Below the pieces are notes generated by a model, which worked only from the letters and a program-made list of their open reading frames with translations, was not told where the DNA came from and did not search any database. Shown in pieces: positions 1 through 6,284 of a stretch of DNA of 6,515 bases. Positions within the stretch are counted from its first letter, which is position 1; every line of letters begins with the position of its first letter. Source of the stretch: Verrucomicrobiota bacterium (GTDB lineage Bacteria > Verrucomicrobiota > Lentisphaeria > Victivallales > Victivallaceae); NCBI GenBank assembly GCA_023459755.1, contig JAEWSS010000219.1, positions 1 to 6,515 on the forward strand, written 5' to 3'. Position numbers and translations under genes: made by a program.

Positions 1-327
1 ATTCTGGCGCAGGCGGTCAAGGAACTGTTTCATTCCGACGATGAAATCAAGGTGATCGGCATCCGTCACGGCGAAAAGATGTATGAAACGCTGCTCACCA
101 ACGAGGAGTGCGCCCACGCGATCGACATGGGCAACTTTTACCGGGTCCCGGCCGACAAGCGCGGTTTGAATTACGACAAATATTTCAATCAGGGCGATGA
201 AAAACGCAACGTCCTCACCGAATTCAACTCGAACAACACAAAACTGCTGACGGTTGCACAGGTCAAGGAAAAACTGCTCTCGCTCGCCTATATCCGCGAA
301 GAACTGGCCGCCTGGGAGAACAAATAA
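1..327 (+). CDS. capE: UDP-GlcNAc 4,6-dehydratase/5-epimerase, C-terminal part (CapE/WbjB type)
   Basis: This is the 3' end of a gene cut by the left edge. It is open from base 1, and 108 residues are visible before the TAA at 325-327. The motif GIRHGEKMYETLL, followed by NFYRVPADKRGLNYDKYF and then NSNNTKLLTV, is typical of the C-terminal part of CapE/WbjB/FlaA1-like SDR enzymes. In the characterised family this cytoplasmic enzyme uses UDP-GlcNAc and a bound NADP cofactor. It removes water across C4-C6 and inverts C5, the first step toward UDP-L-FucNAc. The Rossmann fold and catalytic residues lie outside the window. The stop overlaps the capF start by one base, so the two are probably translationally coupled. 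The GTG at 52 is internal and not the true start. The capF and capG neighbours strongly support the CapE assignment over flagellin-glycosylation relatives. Confidence 0.9.
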   Translation: MLAQAVKELFHSDDEIKVIGIRHGEKMYETLLTNEECAHAIDMGNFYRVPADKRGLNYDKYFNQGDEKRNVLTEFNSNNTKLLTVAQVKEKLLSLAYIREELAAWENK

Positions 328-1439
328 TGAAGATTCTGATAACCGGAGCGAAAGGGTTCGTCGGCAAAAATCTGGTCGCCGAACTCCGGGCGCGCAAACA
401 GCACGAGCTGTATGAATTCGACCTCGACACCCCGGCGGAAATGCTCGGTAAGTGGTGCGCCGACTGCGACTTTGTGTTCAACCTCGCCGGTGTCAACCGG
501 CCGAAGGAGCAGTCCGAATTCATGACCGGCAATTTCGGCTTCGCCTCAACATTGCTCGACACCCTCAAAAAGCACGGCAACCAGTGTCCGGTGATGATAT
601 CGTCGTCCACTCAGGCCGCGCTGGACAACCCCTACGGCAAAAGCAAAAAGGCCGGTGAGGAGCTGATGTTCGAATATTCGCGGGAAAACGGAGCGCCGGT
701 ACTGGTCTACCGGTTCCCGAACGTTTTCGGCAAATGGTGCCGCCCGAATTACAATTCGGCGGTCGCCACTTTCTGCAACAACATCGCCAACGGTCTGCCG
801 ATCACCGTCAACGACCGCAGCACCCGGCTGACGCTGGTCTACATCGACGACGTGGTGGAGGAACTCTGCCGCGCACTGGACGGCAATCCGAACCGCGACG
901 GTGCCTATTGCGCGGTTCCGGTCAGCTACAATAAAACGCTGGGGGAAATCGTCGATCTTCTGGAGTCGTTCCGGGAAAGCCGTAAAAACCTCGACGTTCC
1001 GAATATGGGCGGCGATCTGTTCAGCAAAAAACTTTACAGCGCCTATTTGAGCTATCTGCCGGAGGACGGGTTCAGCTATCCACTGAACATGCACTGCGAC
1101 AACCGCGGCAGTTTCACCGAAATTCTCCGCACCGCCGAGCGCGGCCAGTTTTCGGTCAACATCAGCAAGCCCGGCATCGCCAAGGGTAACCACTGGCATC
1201 ACACCAAAAACGAAAAGTATGTGGTGGTCTCCGGCAAGGCGCTGATCCAGTTCCGCAAGGTCGGCGACACCAAAGTGATTGATTATCACGCCTCCGGCGA
1301 CAAGCTTGAGGTGGTGGATATTCCGTGCGGCTACGTTCACCGCATTGTCAACGAAGGCGAAGGCGACCTGGTCACTTTCATGTGGTGCAACGAATGTTAC
1401 GATCCCCGGCACCCGGACTGCAACCCCGAAGAGGTATAA
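327..1439 (+). CDS. capF: CapF/WbjC-type bifunctional SDR-cupin reductase of UDP-L-FucNAc synthesis
   Basis: The 370-residue product is close to the length of characterised CapF (about 369). Residues 1-240 form an SDR/Rossmann domain with the NAD(P)-binding motif G7-A-K-G10-F-V-G13, an SSST segment at 92-95 and the catalytic pair Y103-x-x-x-K107. Residues 245-370 form a cupin with the metal-site cluster GNHWHH at 286-291 (H288, H290, H291), E295 and a later H337. In known CapF the cupin 3-epimerises the 4-keto sugar made by CapE, and the SDR domain reduces C4 with NADPH to give UDP-2-acetamido-2,6-dideoxy-L-talose. The ATG at 327 sits 8 bases after GGGAG (314-318), inside the capE end. The TAA at 1437-1439 is 2 bases before capG. 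Gene order capE-capF-capG confirms the role. All visible key residues are present, so the enzyme looks functional. Confidence 0.95.
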   Translation: MKILITGAKGFVGKNLVAELRARKQHELYEFDLDTPAEMLGKWCADCDFVFNLAGVNRPKEQSEFMTGNFGFASTLLDTLKKHGNQCPVMISSSTQAALDNPYGKSKKAGEELMFEYSRENGAPVLVYRFPNVFGKWCRPNYNSAVATFCNNIANGLPITVNDRSTRLTLVYIDDVVEELCRALDGNPNRDGAYCAVPVSYNKTLGEIVDLLESFRESRKNLDVPNMGGDLFSKKLYSAYLSYLPEDGFSYPLNMHCDNRGSFTEILRTAERGQFSVNISKPGIAKGNHWHHTKNEKYVVVSGKALIQFRKVGDTKVIDYHASGDKLEVVDIPCGYVHRIVNEGEGDLVTFMWCNECYDPRHPDCNPEEV

Positions 1440-1441
1440 TT

Positions 1442-2626
1442 ATGGAAATACGTTTGGATTACAGCGACGTAAAGTTCGCCGGCGACGGCAGATTGAAGCT
1501 GTTGATTATTGTCGGCACCCGGCCGGAAATCATCCGGCTGGCGGCGGTCATTGACAAGTGCCGGAAATATTTTGACTGCATTCTGGCGCACACCGGTCAG
1601 AATTACGACTACAACCTCAACGGCGTGTTTTTTCACGACCTGAAACTCAAAACGCCCGAAGTCTATATGGACGCGGTTGGCGACGACCTCGGCGCCACGG
1701 TCGGCAATATCATCAACTGCTCCTACAAACTGATGACGCAGATCAAGCCGGACGCCATGCTGATTCTGGGCGACACCAACAGCTGTCTCTCCGCGATTGC
1801 GGCCAAGCGGCTGCATATTCCGATTTTCCACATGGAGGCCGGAAACCGCTGCAAGGACGAATGTCTGCCGGAGGAAACCAACCGCCGCATCGTTGATATT
1901 ATTTCCGACGTGAACATGGCCTACTCCGAACACGCCCGCCGCTATCTGGCCGACTGCGGACTGCCGAAGGAGCGCACCTATGTCACCGGTTCGCCGATGG
2001 CGGAGGTGCTGCACAAAAACCTGGCGGAGATCGAGGCGTCGGACATTCTCAAAAAACTTAATCTTGAGCCGAAAAAATATATTTTGCTCTCGGCGCACCG
2101 TGAGGAGAACATCGACACGGAGAAGAACTTCAGGTCGCTGTTCACCGCCATAAACAAGCTGGCGGAGAAATACGACATGCCGATTTTGTACTCCTGTCAT
2201 CCGCGCAGTCGGAACCGTTTGGCCTCAAGCGGATTCGAACTTGACAAGCGGGTGATTCAGCATGAACCGCTGGGATTTCACGACTACAACAAACTGCAGA
2301 TGAACGCTTTCGCGGTGGTTTCCGATTCGGGGACATTGCCGGAGGAGTCGAGTTTCTTTACGAGTGTCGGCCATCCGTTTGCGGCGGTGTGCATCAGGAC
2401 TTCGACCGAGCGCCCGGAGGCGCTGGATAAAGGCGGTTTCATCATTGCCGGTATTGACGAAAAAAGTCTGCTTCAGGCCGTGACCACCGCGGTGGAGCTT
2501 AATGCAAACACCGACAACGGCATTCCGGTTCCGGACTATGTGGAGGAAAACGTCTCCACAAAGGTGGTCAAGATCATCCAGTCCTACACCGGCATCGTCG
2601 ACAAAATGGTCTGGCGAAAGCAGTAG
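1442..2626 (+). CDS. capG: CapG/WbjD-type UDP-N-acetylhexosamine 2-epimerase
   Basis: The 394-residue product belongs to the non-hydrolysing UDP-GlcNAc 2-epimerase family (WecB-like, GT-B fold). Family signatures are TRPEIIRL at 26-33, HTGQNYD at 50-56, GDTNS at 110-114, HMEAG at 130-134, PEETNRR at 143-149, SAHREEN at 217-223 and SDSGTLPEES at 294-303. The residues expected to be catalytic by comparison with WecB are D111, E132, the E144/E145 pair and H219, and all are present. In this gene context the enzyme should convert UDP-N-acetyl-L-talosamine-type 6-deoxy sugar to UDP-L-FucNAc, the last step of the pathway, in the cytoplasm. The reading frame stays open upstream to 1325, but ATG 1442 is chosen because GAGG (1431-1434) lies 7 bases before it and because longer versions would overlap the capF cupin. 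It follows capF by 2 bases, so it is the third gene of the operon. Confidence 0.93.
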   Translation: MEIRLDYSDVKFAGDGRLKLLIIVGTRPEIIRLAAVIDKCRKYFDCILAHTGQNYDYNLNGVFFHDLKLKTPEVYMDAVGDDLGATVGNIINCSYKLMTQIKPDAMLILGDTNSCLSAIAAKRLHIPIFHMEAGNRCKDECLPEETNRRIVDIISDVNMAYSEHARRYLADCGLPKERTYVTGSPMAEVLHKNLAEIEASDILKKLNLEPKKYILLSAHREENIDTEKNFRSLFTAINKLAEKYDMPILYSCHPRSRNRLASSGFELDKRVIQHEPLGFHDYNKLQMNAFAVVSDSGTLPEESSFFTSVGHPFAAVCIRTSTERPEALDKGGFIIAGIDEKSLLQAVTTAVELNANTDNGIPVPDYVEENVSTKVVKIIQSYTGIVDKMVWRKQ

Positions 2627-2949
2627 ACGGTTTGTAAAGCTGCAATGCTTTGCGCTTTATGAATGGGAGCGGGACGAATTTTCGGCAAAATCATGCAAAC
2701 GCCAAACCAGGGCTATTAGGCATAGAACGCGCTTCAATGCTAATGAGTATTCAACTCGTCAGCGTTGGAGCGCGAACTGTGCAGAACTCGGTGGATTGGG
2801 TGAATGTGATAATTTAGCCGAAAAGTCCCTAATGCTGTCAGCGGCGAACATCCCGGCAATAGTGTCTGCAACGGTAACTAATGACGGGGGCTTCGCATTT
2901 TTGCAACTCCTCGCGGCGGACGAAAACAACCTGATTTGCTTACGGCCGG
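2627..2949. other. Intergenic stretch between convergent capG and rfbA, no recognised gene
   Basis: These 323 bases separate two genes that point at each other. Reading frames are open on both strands across much of it (+ into 3116, - from 3046 to 2759), but neither has a good ribosome site or a motif I recognise, and both run into the capG or rfbA coding regions. A short AAAGC/GCTTT inverted repeat at 2636-2651 follows the capG stop, but it is weak and has no T-run, so I do not call it a terminator. No RNA gene is apparent. Confidence 0.5.
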
Positions 2950-3834
2950 TTAATTCGCCGTCTCGACCAATTTCAGCAAATATTTTCCGTATCCGGTTTT
3001 TAACAGACCGCCTATACCGCTTTTTATCGCCTCGGCACTCAGCCATTTATTGTGGAACGCGATTTCCTGCAGACAGGCGATTTGAAGTCCCTGACGGGTT
3101 TCGATGGTCCGGATAAAGTTTGCGGCATCCAGCATACTGTCATAAGTACCGGTGTCAAGCCACGCATAACCGCGGCCAAGCGTTTCAACATGAAGCTCGC
3201 CGAGTTGCAGATACTCGTTGTTGACCGCCGTTATCTCAAGTTCTCCGCGCTTTGAAGGTTTTATTCTTGCGGCGATATCCACCACTTTATTGTCGTAAAA
3301 ATAGAGACCGGTAACGGCATAATTTGACTTCGGGTGTGCCGGTTTCTCCTCTATCGACACCGCTTCGTGACGATCATTGAATTCAACCACGCCGAACTGT
3401 TCCGGATTGGCCACATAGTACCCGAAAACCGTGGCTCCGCTATTGCGAAGCGCGGCCTCTCGGACAATGTTCTGCAAATTCGCTCCGTAGAAAATATTGT
3501 CGCCAAGCACCAGCGCCACCGCGTCGTCACCAATAAAATCCCGGCCGATGATGAACGCCTGCGCCAATCCGTCCGGCGACGGCTGAACCGCATAACTGAG
3601 GTTGATCCCGAAACTCGATCCGTCGCCCAGCGCCCGGACAAAACCTGCCTGATCTTCCGGCGTGGTTATAATCAGAATGTCGCGAATATCAGCCAGCATC
3701 AACACCGACAACGGATAATAAATCATCGGTTTGTCGTATATCGCCAAAAGCTGTTTTGACACGCCGAATGTGATCGGATGCAGTCGGCTTCCCGCGCCGC
3801 CGGCCAGAACAATACCCTTCATCTCAGTTGCCAT
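2950..3834 (-). CDS. rfbA: Glucose-1-phosphate thymidylyltransferase (RmlA/RfbA)
   Basis: The 294-residue product matches the usual 290-295 of short-type RmlA. It joins dTTP and glucose-1-phosphate into dTDP-glucose plus pyrophosphate, the first step toward dTDP-L-rhamnose and related deoxysugars. Visible motifs are the nucleotidyltransferase loop LAGGAGSRL (10-18) with VSKQLL (25-30), [10 protein letters not shown] (34-43), Q84 followed by GLAQAF (89-94), LGDNIFYG (110-117) with metal-binding D112, EEKP (162-165), GELEIT (197-202) and WLDTGT (225-230) with D227. The start is uncertain: ATG 3834 has AAGGGGG only 1-2 bases upstream, while ATG 3822 (MKGIVLAGG, the classic family N-terminus) has it 13 bases upstream. 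The rmlB, rmlC and rmlD partners are absent here. A decayed IS end begins about 22 bases upstream, so any promoter must lie in or across IS-derived DNA. The gene itself looks intact. Confidence 0.95.
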   Translation of the reverse strand: MATEMKGIVLAGGAGSRLHPITFGVSKQLLAIYDKPMIYYPLSVLMLADIRDILIITTPEDQAGFVRALGDGSSFGINLSYAVQPSPDGLAQAFIIGRDFIGDDAVALVLGDNIFYGANLQNIVREAALRNSGATVFGYYVANPEQFGVVEFNDRHEAVSIEEKPAHPKSNYAVTGLYFYDNKVVDIAARIKPSKRGELEITAVNNEYLQLGELHVETLGRGYAWLDTGTYDSMLDAANFIRTIETRQGLQIACLQEIAFHNKWLSAEAIKSGIGGLLKTGYGKYLLKLVETAN

Positions 3835-3856
3835 TCCCCCTTTACCGCATTATTTG

Positions 3857-3990
3857 TGCATAGCCCTTCAGCTGGAAAAGACAAGTGTAAATGCCTTTTC
3901 TTTACTGTACCCTTTGTTTTTCCGCTTGCAAGCCGTAAAATAGATTTCATTTTTCTTGTTGCGGTTCAATGCCCGATACGGCCCCCACGA
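3857..3990 (-). pseudogene. Remnant terminus of an IS3-family element with the last part of its transposase
   Basis: This segment is a diverged copy of the left end of the IS at 4092-5276. Both begin TGCATAGCCC and continue with AGCTGGA. Bases 3885-3950 align without gaps to 4133-4198, with about 47 of 66 identical by hand count. On the - strand it reads ALNRNKKNEIYF, then a Cys two residues on, then KGYSKEKAFT, ending at the TGA at 3868-3870. The neighbouring IS reads ALQYQTPDEVYF, a Cys two residues on, then EGYGNSKIFT at the same place. Only about 40 C-terminal codons are recognisable, and the rest of the element is missing beyond about 3990. It is an old IS3-family transposase tail, related to but distinct from its neighbour. 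Confidence 0.75.
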
Positions 3991-4091
3991 AATTACGCAT
4001 GACATATATAAAAAAAGCGGCTTAATATATTGCCGGTTCCCAATTTTTTCGAAAAAATATACGGATGGTACCGTCTACTGCAATGGAATAA
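3991..4091. other. AT-rich spacer between two IS ends, with a 16-bp perfect palindrome
   Basis: No gene is visible. Bases 4043-4058 read ATTTTTTCGAAAAAAT, a perfect 16-bp palindrome centred on CG. A short ACGG/CCGT inverted repeat with a 6-base loop follows at about 4061-4074. The first bases may still belong to the decayed IS remnant. A role is not evident. Confidence 0.5.
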
Positions 4092-4095
4092 TGCA

Positions 4096-4117
4096 TAGCC
4101 CCTTAGCTGGACAACTT
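4096..4117. repeat. Left terminal inverted repeat of the IS3-family element
   Basis: Read inward, this 22-base end has TAGCCCC, four divergent bases, then CTGGACAACTT. The 11-base inner block and the GCCCC block match the right end exactly on the opposite strand. This end lies just beyond the orfB stop at 4122-4124, as expected for the transposase 3' side. Confidence 0.75.
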
Positions 4118-4121
4118 TTTA

Positions 4122-4911
4122 TTAAAAGATCGGTGTAAAGATCTTTGAGTTACCATACCCTTCTGTTTGCAGATTGCAAGTTCTGAAATAGACTTCATCC
4201 GGGGTTTGGTATTGCAACGCCGAGTGAATCTGCTTGGTGTTATAAAAGTTGACATAGTGTTGGACTCTTAAGCGTAGTTGCGACAAGCTGACATACTCCC
4301 TGATTTTGATATCTTCATATTTCAACGCCCACCAAAAATGTTCCATTTTTGCATTGTCCAGACAACGCCCCCGACCGTCCATGCTGATTTTGACGCCGTA
4401 ATCCAGCTATTCTCTAACGAACTCGGTATTGGTGAATTGGCTGCCTTGGTCTGAGTTAAAAATTTCCGGTTTTCCGAAGCGTTTCAACGCCATTCTTAGC
4501 GTATTCACGCAATGAAACGCATCCATTATATTGTAGGTTATATCCGTACTCCAGACTTGATTCGGGCGCTCAATCTCAAGCTTGCTCAAGAAAATTTTCA
4601 TGCTCAGGATGCGGTTCTGAAGTGTTGAAATGCGGACGGGGGTAACCCGTCCGCAACCCCAGAGACTTCTATAAACGCCGTACCCGCTTGTGGTTGACTT
4701 TGCAATCGCGCCGATTGAGCTCGGCAGTCAAGCGCGGAACACCATAAAACGGCATATTCTCATATATATTCATAATTTCGTCTTGGCTTGTTCGTCGGAA
4801 GCGACTTGGCTGACCTCGCGGTAACCTTTGTAATAGAAGCTGGAGCGAGGAACCTTGAGCGACTTCAACTGACGATTTACGCTTAAATTCGGATAATTTT
4901 TGTTTATTTTC
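4122..4911 (-). pseudogene. IS3-family transposase OrfB (DDE integrase domain), degraded
   Basis: This is the catalytic half of the transposase, read in the -1 frame relative to orfA. It begins near INKNYPNLSVNRQLKSL, where the two frames overlap. The recognisable chain includes VPRSSFYY, FYGVPRLTAEL, IERPNQVWSTDITY (first Asp), EIFNSDQGSQF (second Asp) and GRGRCLDNAKMEHFWW (Glu, 35 positions after the second Asp), a DD35E arrangement. Lesions are: a 1-base loss at about 4783-4784 (premature TGA at 4770-4772), an amber TAG at 4669-4671, an extra G at 4599, an apparent in-frame loss of roughly 20-25 codons near 4527-4535 straight after the first Asp motif, and an amber TAG at 4407-4409. The two frameshifts cancel. 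The final stop is at 4122-4124. It cannot make an active transposase without reconstruction. Confidence 0.9.
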
Positions 4912-5206
4912 GCTTTTCTGGATTCAAGCCCAGAGCCAAGGACACACTTCGCAAAAAGTCGTTCTCCATCTCAAGCCGACCAATCTTTTTCATCAGATCG
5001 TCTTCGTTATAAGGCATGTTTTCGGCTTTGCGCTCAGTTTTTGTCATAAAAACGTCAGCCGCACTCTCAAAAAGTTTTTTCTTCCATTGCTGAACCCAAT
5101 TCGGATGAATCTGATACTTGCCGGCGATTTCTGCCACGGTCAAGTCTCCGCGTAACGCTTCAAGTGCTATGCGGCTTTTGAATTTACTGTCGTAAGACTT
5201 CTTCAT
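4904..5206 (-). CDS. IS3-family transposase OrfA (HTH and leucine-zipper protein)
   Basis: This 100-residue protein has the size and layout of IS3-family OrfA. Residues 1-50 hold an HTH_Tnp_1-type helix-turn-helix (SKFKSRIALEAL, then LTVAEIAGKYQIHPNWVQQW) that binds the element's inverted repeats. Residues 70-95 form a short coiled-coil/zipper (DDLMKKIGRLEMENDFL) that normally mediates pairing with OrfA or OrfAB. The ATG at 5206 has AAAGGG (5214-5219) 7 bases upstream. The end, GAA AAG CGA AAA TAA, is A-rich where ribosomes would slip back one base into orfB, but it lacks the classic A6G heptamer, so the exact slip site is uncertain. The frame is intact, whereas the partner orfB is broken, so at most a lone DNA-binding OrfA would be produced. 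Family members of this type often repress their own element. Confidence 0.88.
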   Translation of the reverse strand: MKKSYDSKFKSRIALEALRGDLTVAEIAGKYQIHPNWVQQWKKKLFESAADVFMTKTERKAENMPYNEDDLMKKIGRLEMENDFLRSVSLALGLNPEKRK

Positions 5207-5253
5207 AAAACGGCCCTTTCGGTTTTAAATTACAAGCCATTTTACACCGATTC

Positions 5254-5276
5254 AAGTTGTCCAGTTTTCGGGGCCA
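5254..5276. repeat. Right terminal inverted repeat of the IS3-family element
   Basis: Read inward on the - strand, this is TGGCCCCGAAAA followed by CTGGACAACTT. It shares GCCCC and the 11-base CTGGACAACTT with the left end and differs by a one-base gap in the middle. It begins with TG, as IS3-family ends usually do. It lies 47 bases upstream of the orfA start. Confidence 0.75.
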
Positions 5277-5441
5277 ACCGCAAAAAGCTGGCTAGACTAC
5301 TACAATCATTACCGCTGTCACCGATCATTGAACGGCGGCATCATCAATCCTCTTCAAATGGACGATGATGGAGAAATTGTTGAAGTCTCGTTCCTTGGCG
5401 GTCTGCTTCATGGATACCGACGGGAGAAAAGAGCGGCATAG
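5277..5441 (+). pseudogene. C-terminal fragment of a different integrase-type transposase
   Basis: Immediately after the IS right end, an in-frame + strand segment reads SWLDYYNHYRCHRSLNG, then INPLQMDDDGEIVEV and FLGGLLHGYRREKRAA, stopping at TAG 5439-5441. The W-L-x-Y-Y-N-x-x-R-x-H-R-x-L pattern is the hallmark C-terminus of rve/DDE transposases (integrase core domain family). The conserved GGL-x(3)-YRR tail is of a type seen at the end of some such proteins. About 52 codons are present. The 5' part, with the HTH and the catalytic Asp residues, is missing. It is not on the other side of the IS either, so deletion or rearrangement has accompanied or followed the insertion. The family differs from the adjacent IS3 element by orientation and tail sequence. 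Confidence 0.75.
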
Positions 5442-5780
5442 GAATTAACGTATCCTCCTGAGAGCTCTGATTTTTAAAACCCACCCTGCCGCCCGAAAAC
5501 GGCTCCATTTTTCAGCGCATTCAGAATTATCACGAATCCTGCAATTTGTTAAGCATATAAGTTATTGTATTACAACGTCTATCCCATCAGACTCCGCAAT
5601 CGGATTTTGCACTCTCTCCGCCATTTTCATTTCCACCCCCTGATTCTATGGCAAAAGTTAATCCCTGCGTTGTTTCGCTAAAAGGCGCTGCTGTTGCGGC
5701 ACTTACGCATTCTGAACGGCTGTGCGTCCGGCACACTCAGAATCACGTCGGCGCCTCTGTCCCGGATGATTCCGCCGAAA

Positions 5781-5798
5781 AATTCTGAGAATTCTGGG
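5781..5798. repeat. Tandem 9-base direct repeat
   Basis: AATTCTGAG at 5781-5789 is followed directly by AATTCTGGG at 5790-5798, with 8 of 9 bases identical. It is short and may be chance. A CTAGT/ACTAG hairpin with a 5-base loop follows at about 5810-5824. Confidence 0.45.
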
Positions 5799-5917
5799 AA
5801 TCCGCGCCCCTAGTGGAAAACTAGTTAATGTCGATTCTGAGCTCAAAGCACCATTTGATCGTAACTAGCAGTTCGAATCCCAACCGTTGCATTTTCAAAA
5901 CAAGACATTTTTTATCG

Positions 5918-5967
5918 AATCAAGTTACACTCGCCGAAGTTTTGAGCTCGTCAAGTGTAACTTGATT
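5918..5967 (+). terminator. 14-bp perfect hairpin followed by a T-run (terminator-like)
   Basis: AATCAAGTTACACT (5918-5931) pairs perfectly with AGTGTAACTTGATT (5954-5967) across a 22-base loop, and T's continue to 5970. On the + strand this resembles an intrinsic terminator, but the stem is AT-rich, the loop is long and no intact + strand gene lies within 400 bases upstream. It may instead be a structural part of the inverted-repeat segment around it. Confidence 0.4.
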
Positions 5968-6037
5968 TTTGGCATATCCACAACATAACGATGGTTCGCA
6001 TCCCGCACCGTGTCCATTTTTAATAACGTCACCCGAG

Positions 6038-6087
6038 CAGGTTAAGGTTGTAATCATCTTATGATCAACAAAGATTATCTTAACTTG
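6038..6087. repeat. Nested hairpin (two-tier inverted repeat)
   Basis: An outer stem pairs CAGGTTAAG (6038-6046) with CTTAACTTG (6079-6087), with one G-T wobble. An inner stem pairs GTTG plus ATCAT (6047-6057, with a TA bulge) with ATGAT plus CAAC (6061-6069) around a CTT loop. The whole 50-base unit could fold as a cruciform or RNA stem. It has no T-run, so it is not a terminator. Confidence 0.5.
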
Positions 6088-6284
6088 AAACGCGAAAAGT
6101 GGTAGCGTTTTGAAAATGGAGTCCAAATTGGAATTCATCCCAGTTATTCCGACAGGATTCGCGTGATGAAAGCAGCAACAGTGTTCGAATGCCTACCTTC
6201 TGAGATGATTTCGCAAGGAATGTCAAGCAGAACCGTTTTTTCCGGCTTATGTTATCGACAGGAAGCAGGAAGGAGATGGCAAGG

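Larger units (their letters stand above)
4092..5276 (-). mobile_element. IS3-family insertion sequence, near full length, transposase inactivated
   Basis: The element has the IS3 layout: terminal inverted repeats, orfA and an overlapping orfB in the -1 frame, both on the - strand. About 1185 bp is slightly short for IS3-family members and fits the apparent in-frame deletion in orfB. The left end is placed at TGCATAGCCCC because the same TGCA precedes the related remnant at 3857. The repeat itself could start at 4096. The right end is TGGCCCC read inward from 5276. I found no matching 3-5 base target duplication on the two sides (left ...GGAATAA, right ACCGC...), which suggests rearrangement after insertion. 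OrfB has several disabling lesions, so the copy is non-autonomous at best. Confidence 0.88.
5890..6118. repeat. 229-bp segment bounded by perfect 12-bp inverted repeats
   Basis: CATTTTCAAAAC at 5890-5901 is exactly reverse-complemented by GTTTTGAAAATG at 6107-6118. Between them are two strong hairpins (5918-5967 and 6038-6087) that share the word TAACTTGA, and no gene. The architecture resembles a miniature inverted-repeat element, or a decayed one, but I see no clear target-site duplication outside the ends. The termini do not resemble the IS3 ends in this window. Confidence 0.5.
5442..6284. other. Long stretch without a supported gene
   Basis: No frame here has homology I recognise. On the - strand, 5562-5630 could encode a 22-residue peptide, with GGGGGTGG (5633-5640) close upstream. 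The - frame is also open for 43 codons at 5681-5809 (contains RGADVILSVPDAQPF), without a start signal. Either could be a decayed gene end, but neither is convincing. The - frames at 5920-6138 and 6080-6292 cross inverted repeats and look accidental. Structure that can be seen is listed separately: a tandem 9-mer at 5781, a 12-bp inverted-repeat pair at 5890/6107 and two hairpins. The 3' part would hold the promoter of the AraC-type gene, but I see no clear -35/-10 pair. Confidence 0.55.

Noticed and set aside
546..1412. 288-codon open frame on the - strand
   Set aside because: It lies entirely opposite capF, whose SDR and cupin motifs are unmistakable. It is a shadow caused by GC-rich codon usage.
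1325..1441. Longer N-terminus for capG
   Set aside because: It would overlap the capF cupin out of frame, and the extension (Arg-rich) does not resemble the family. ATG 1442 has a proper ribosome site.
1397..2200. 267-codon open frame on the - strand
   Set aside because: It lies opposite capG, shows no family motif and has low-complexity Val/Arg-rich content typical of an antisense shadow.
2636..2651. Hairpin AAAGC/GCTTT after the capG stop as a terminator
   Set aside because: The stem is only 5 bp and AT-rich, with no T-run after it.
2502..3116. 204-codon + strand open frame spanning the capG end, the gap and the rfbA end
   Set aside because: It overlaps two solid genes, has no ribosome site and its translation has no recognisable domain.
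3334..3759. 141-codon + strand open frame
   Set aside because: It is antisense to the conserved core of rfbA and has no motif of its own.
6183..6190. GTTCGAAT as a second tRNA T-loop
   Set aside because: The flanks do not form a T-stem, and no D-arm or anticodon arm is visible upstream.
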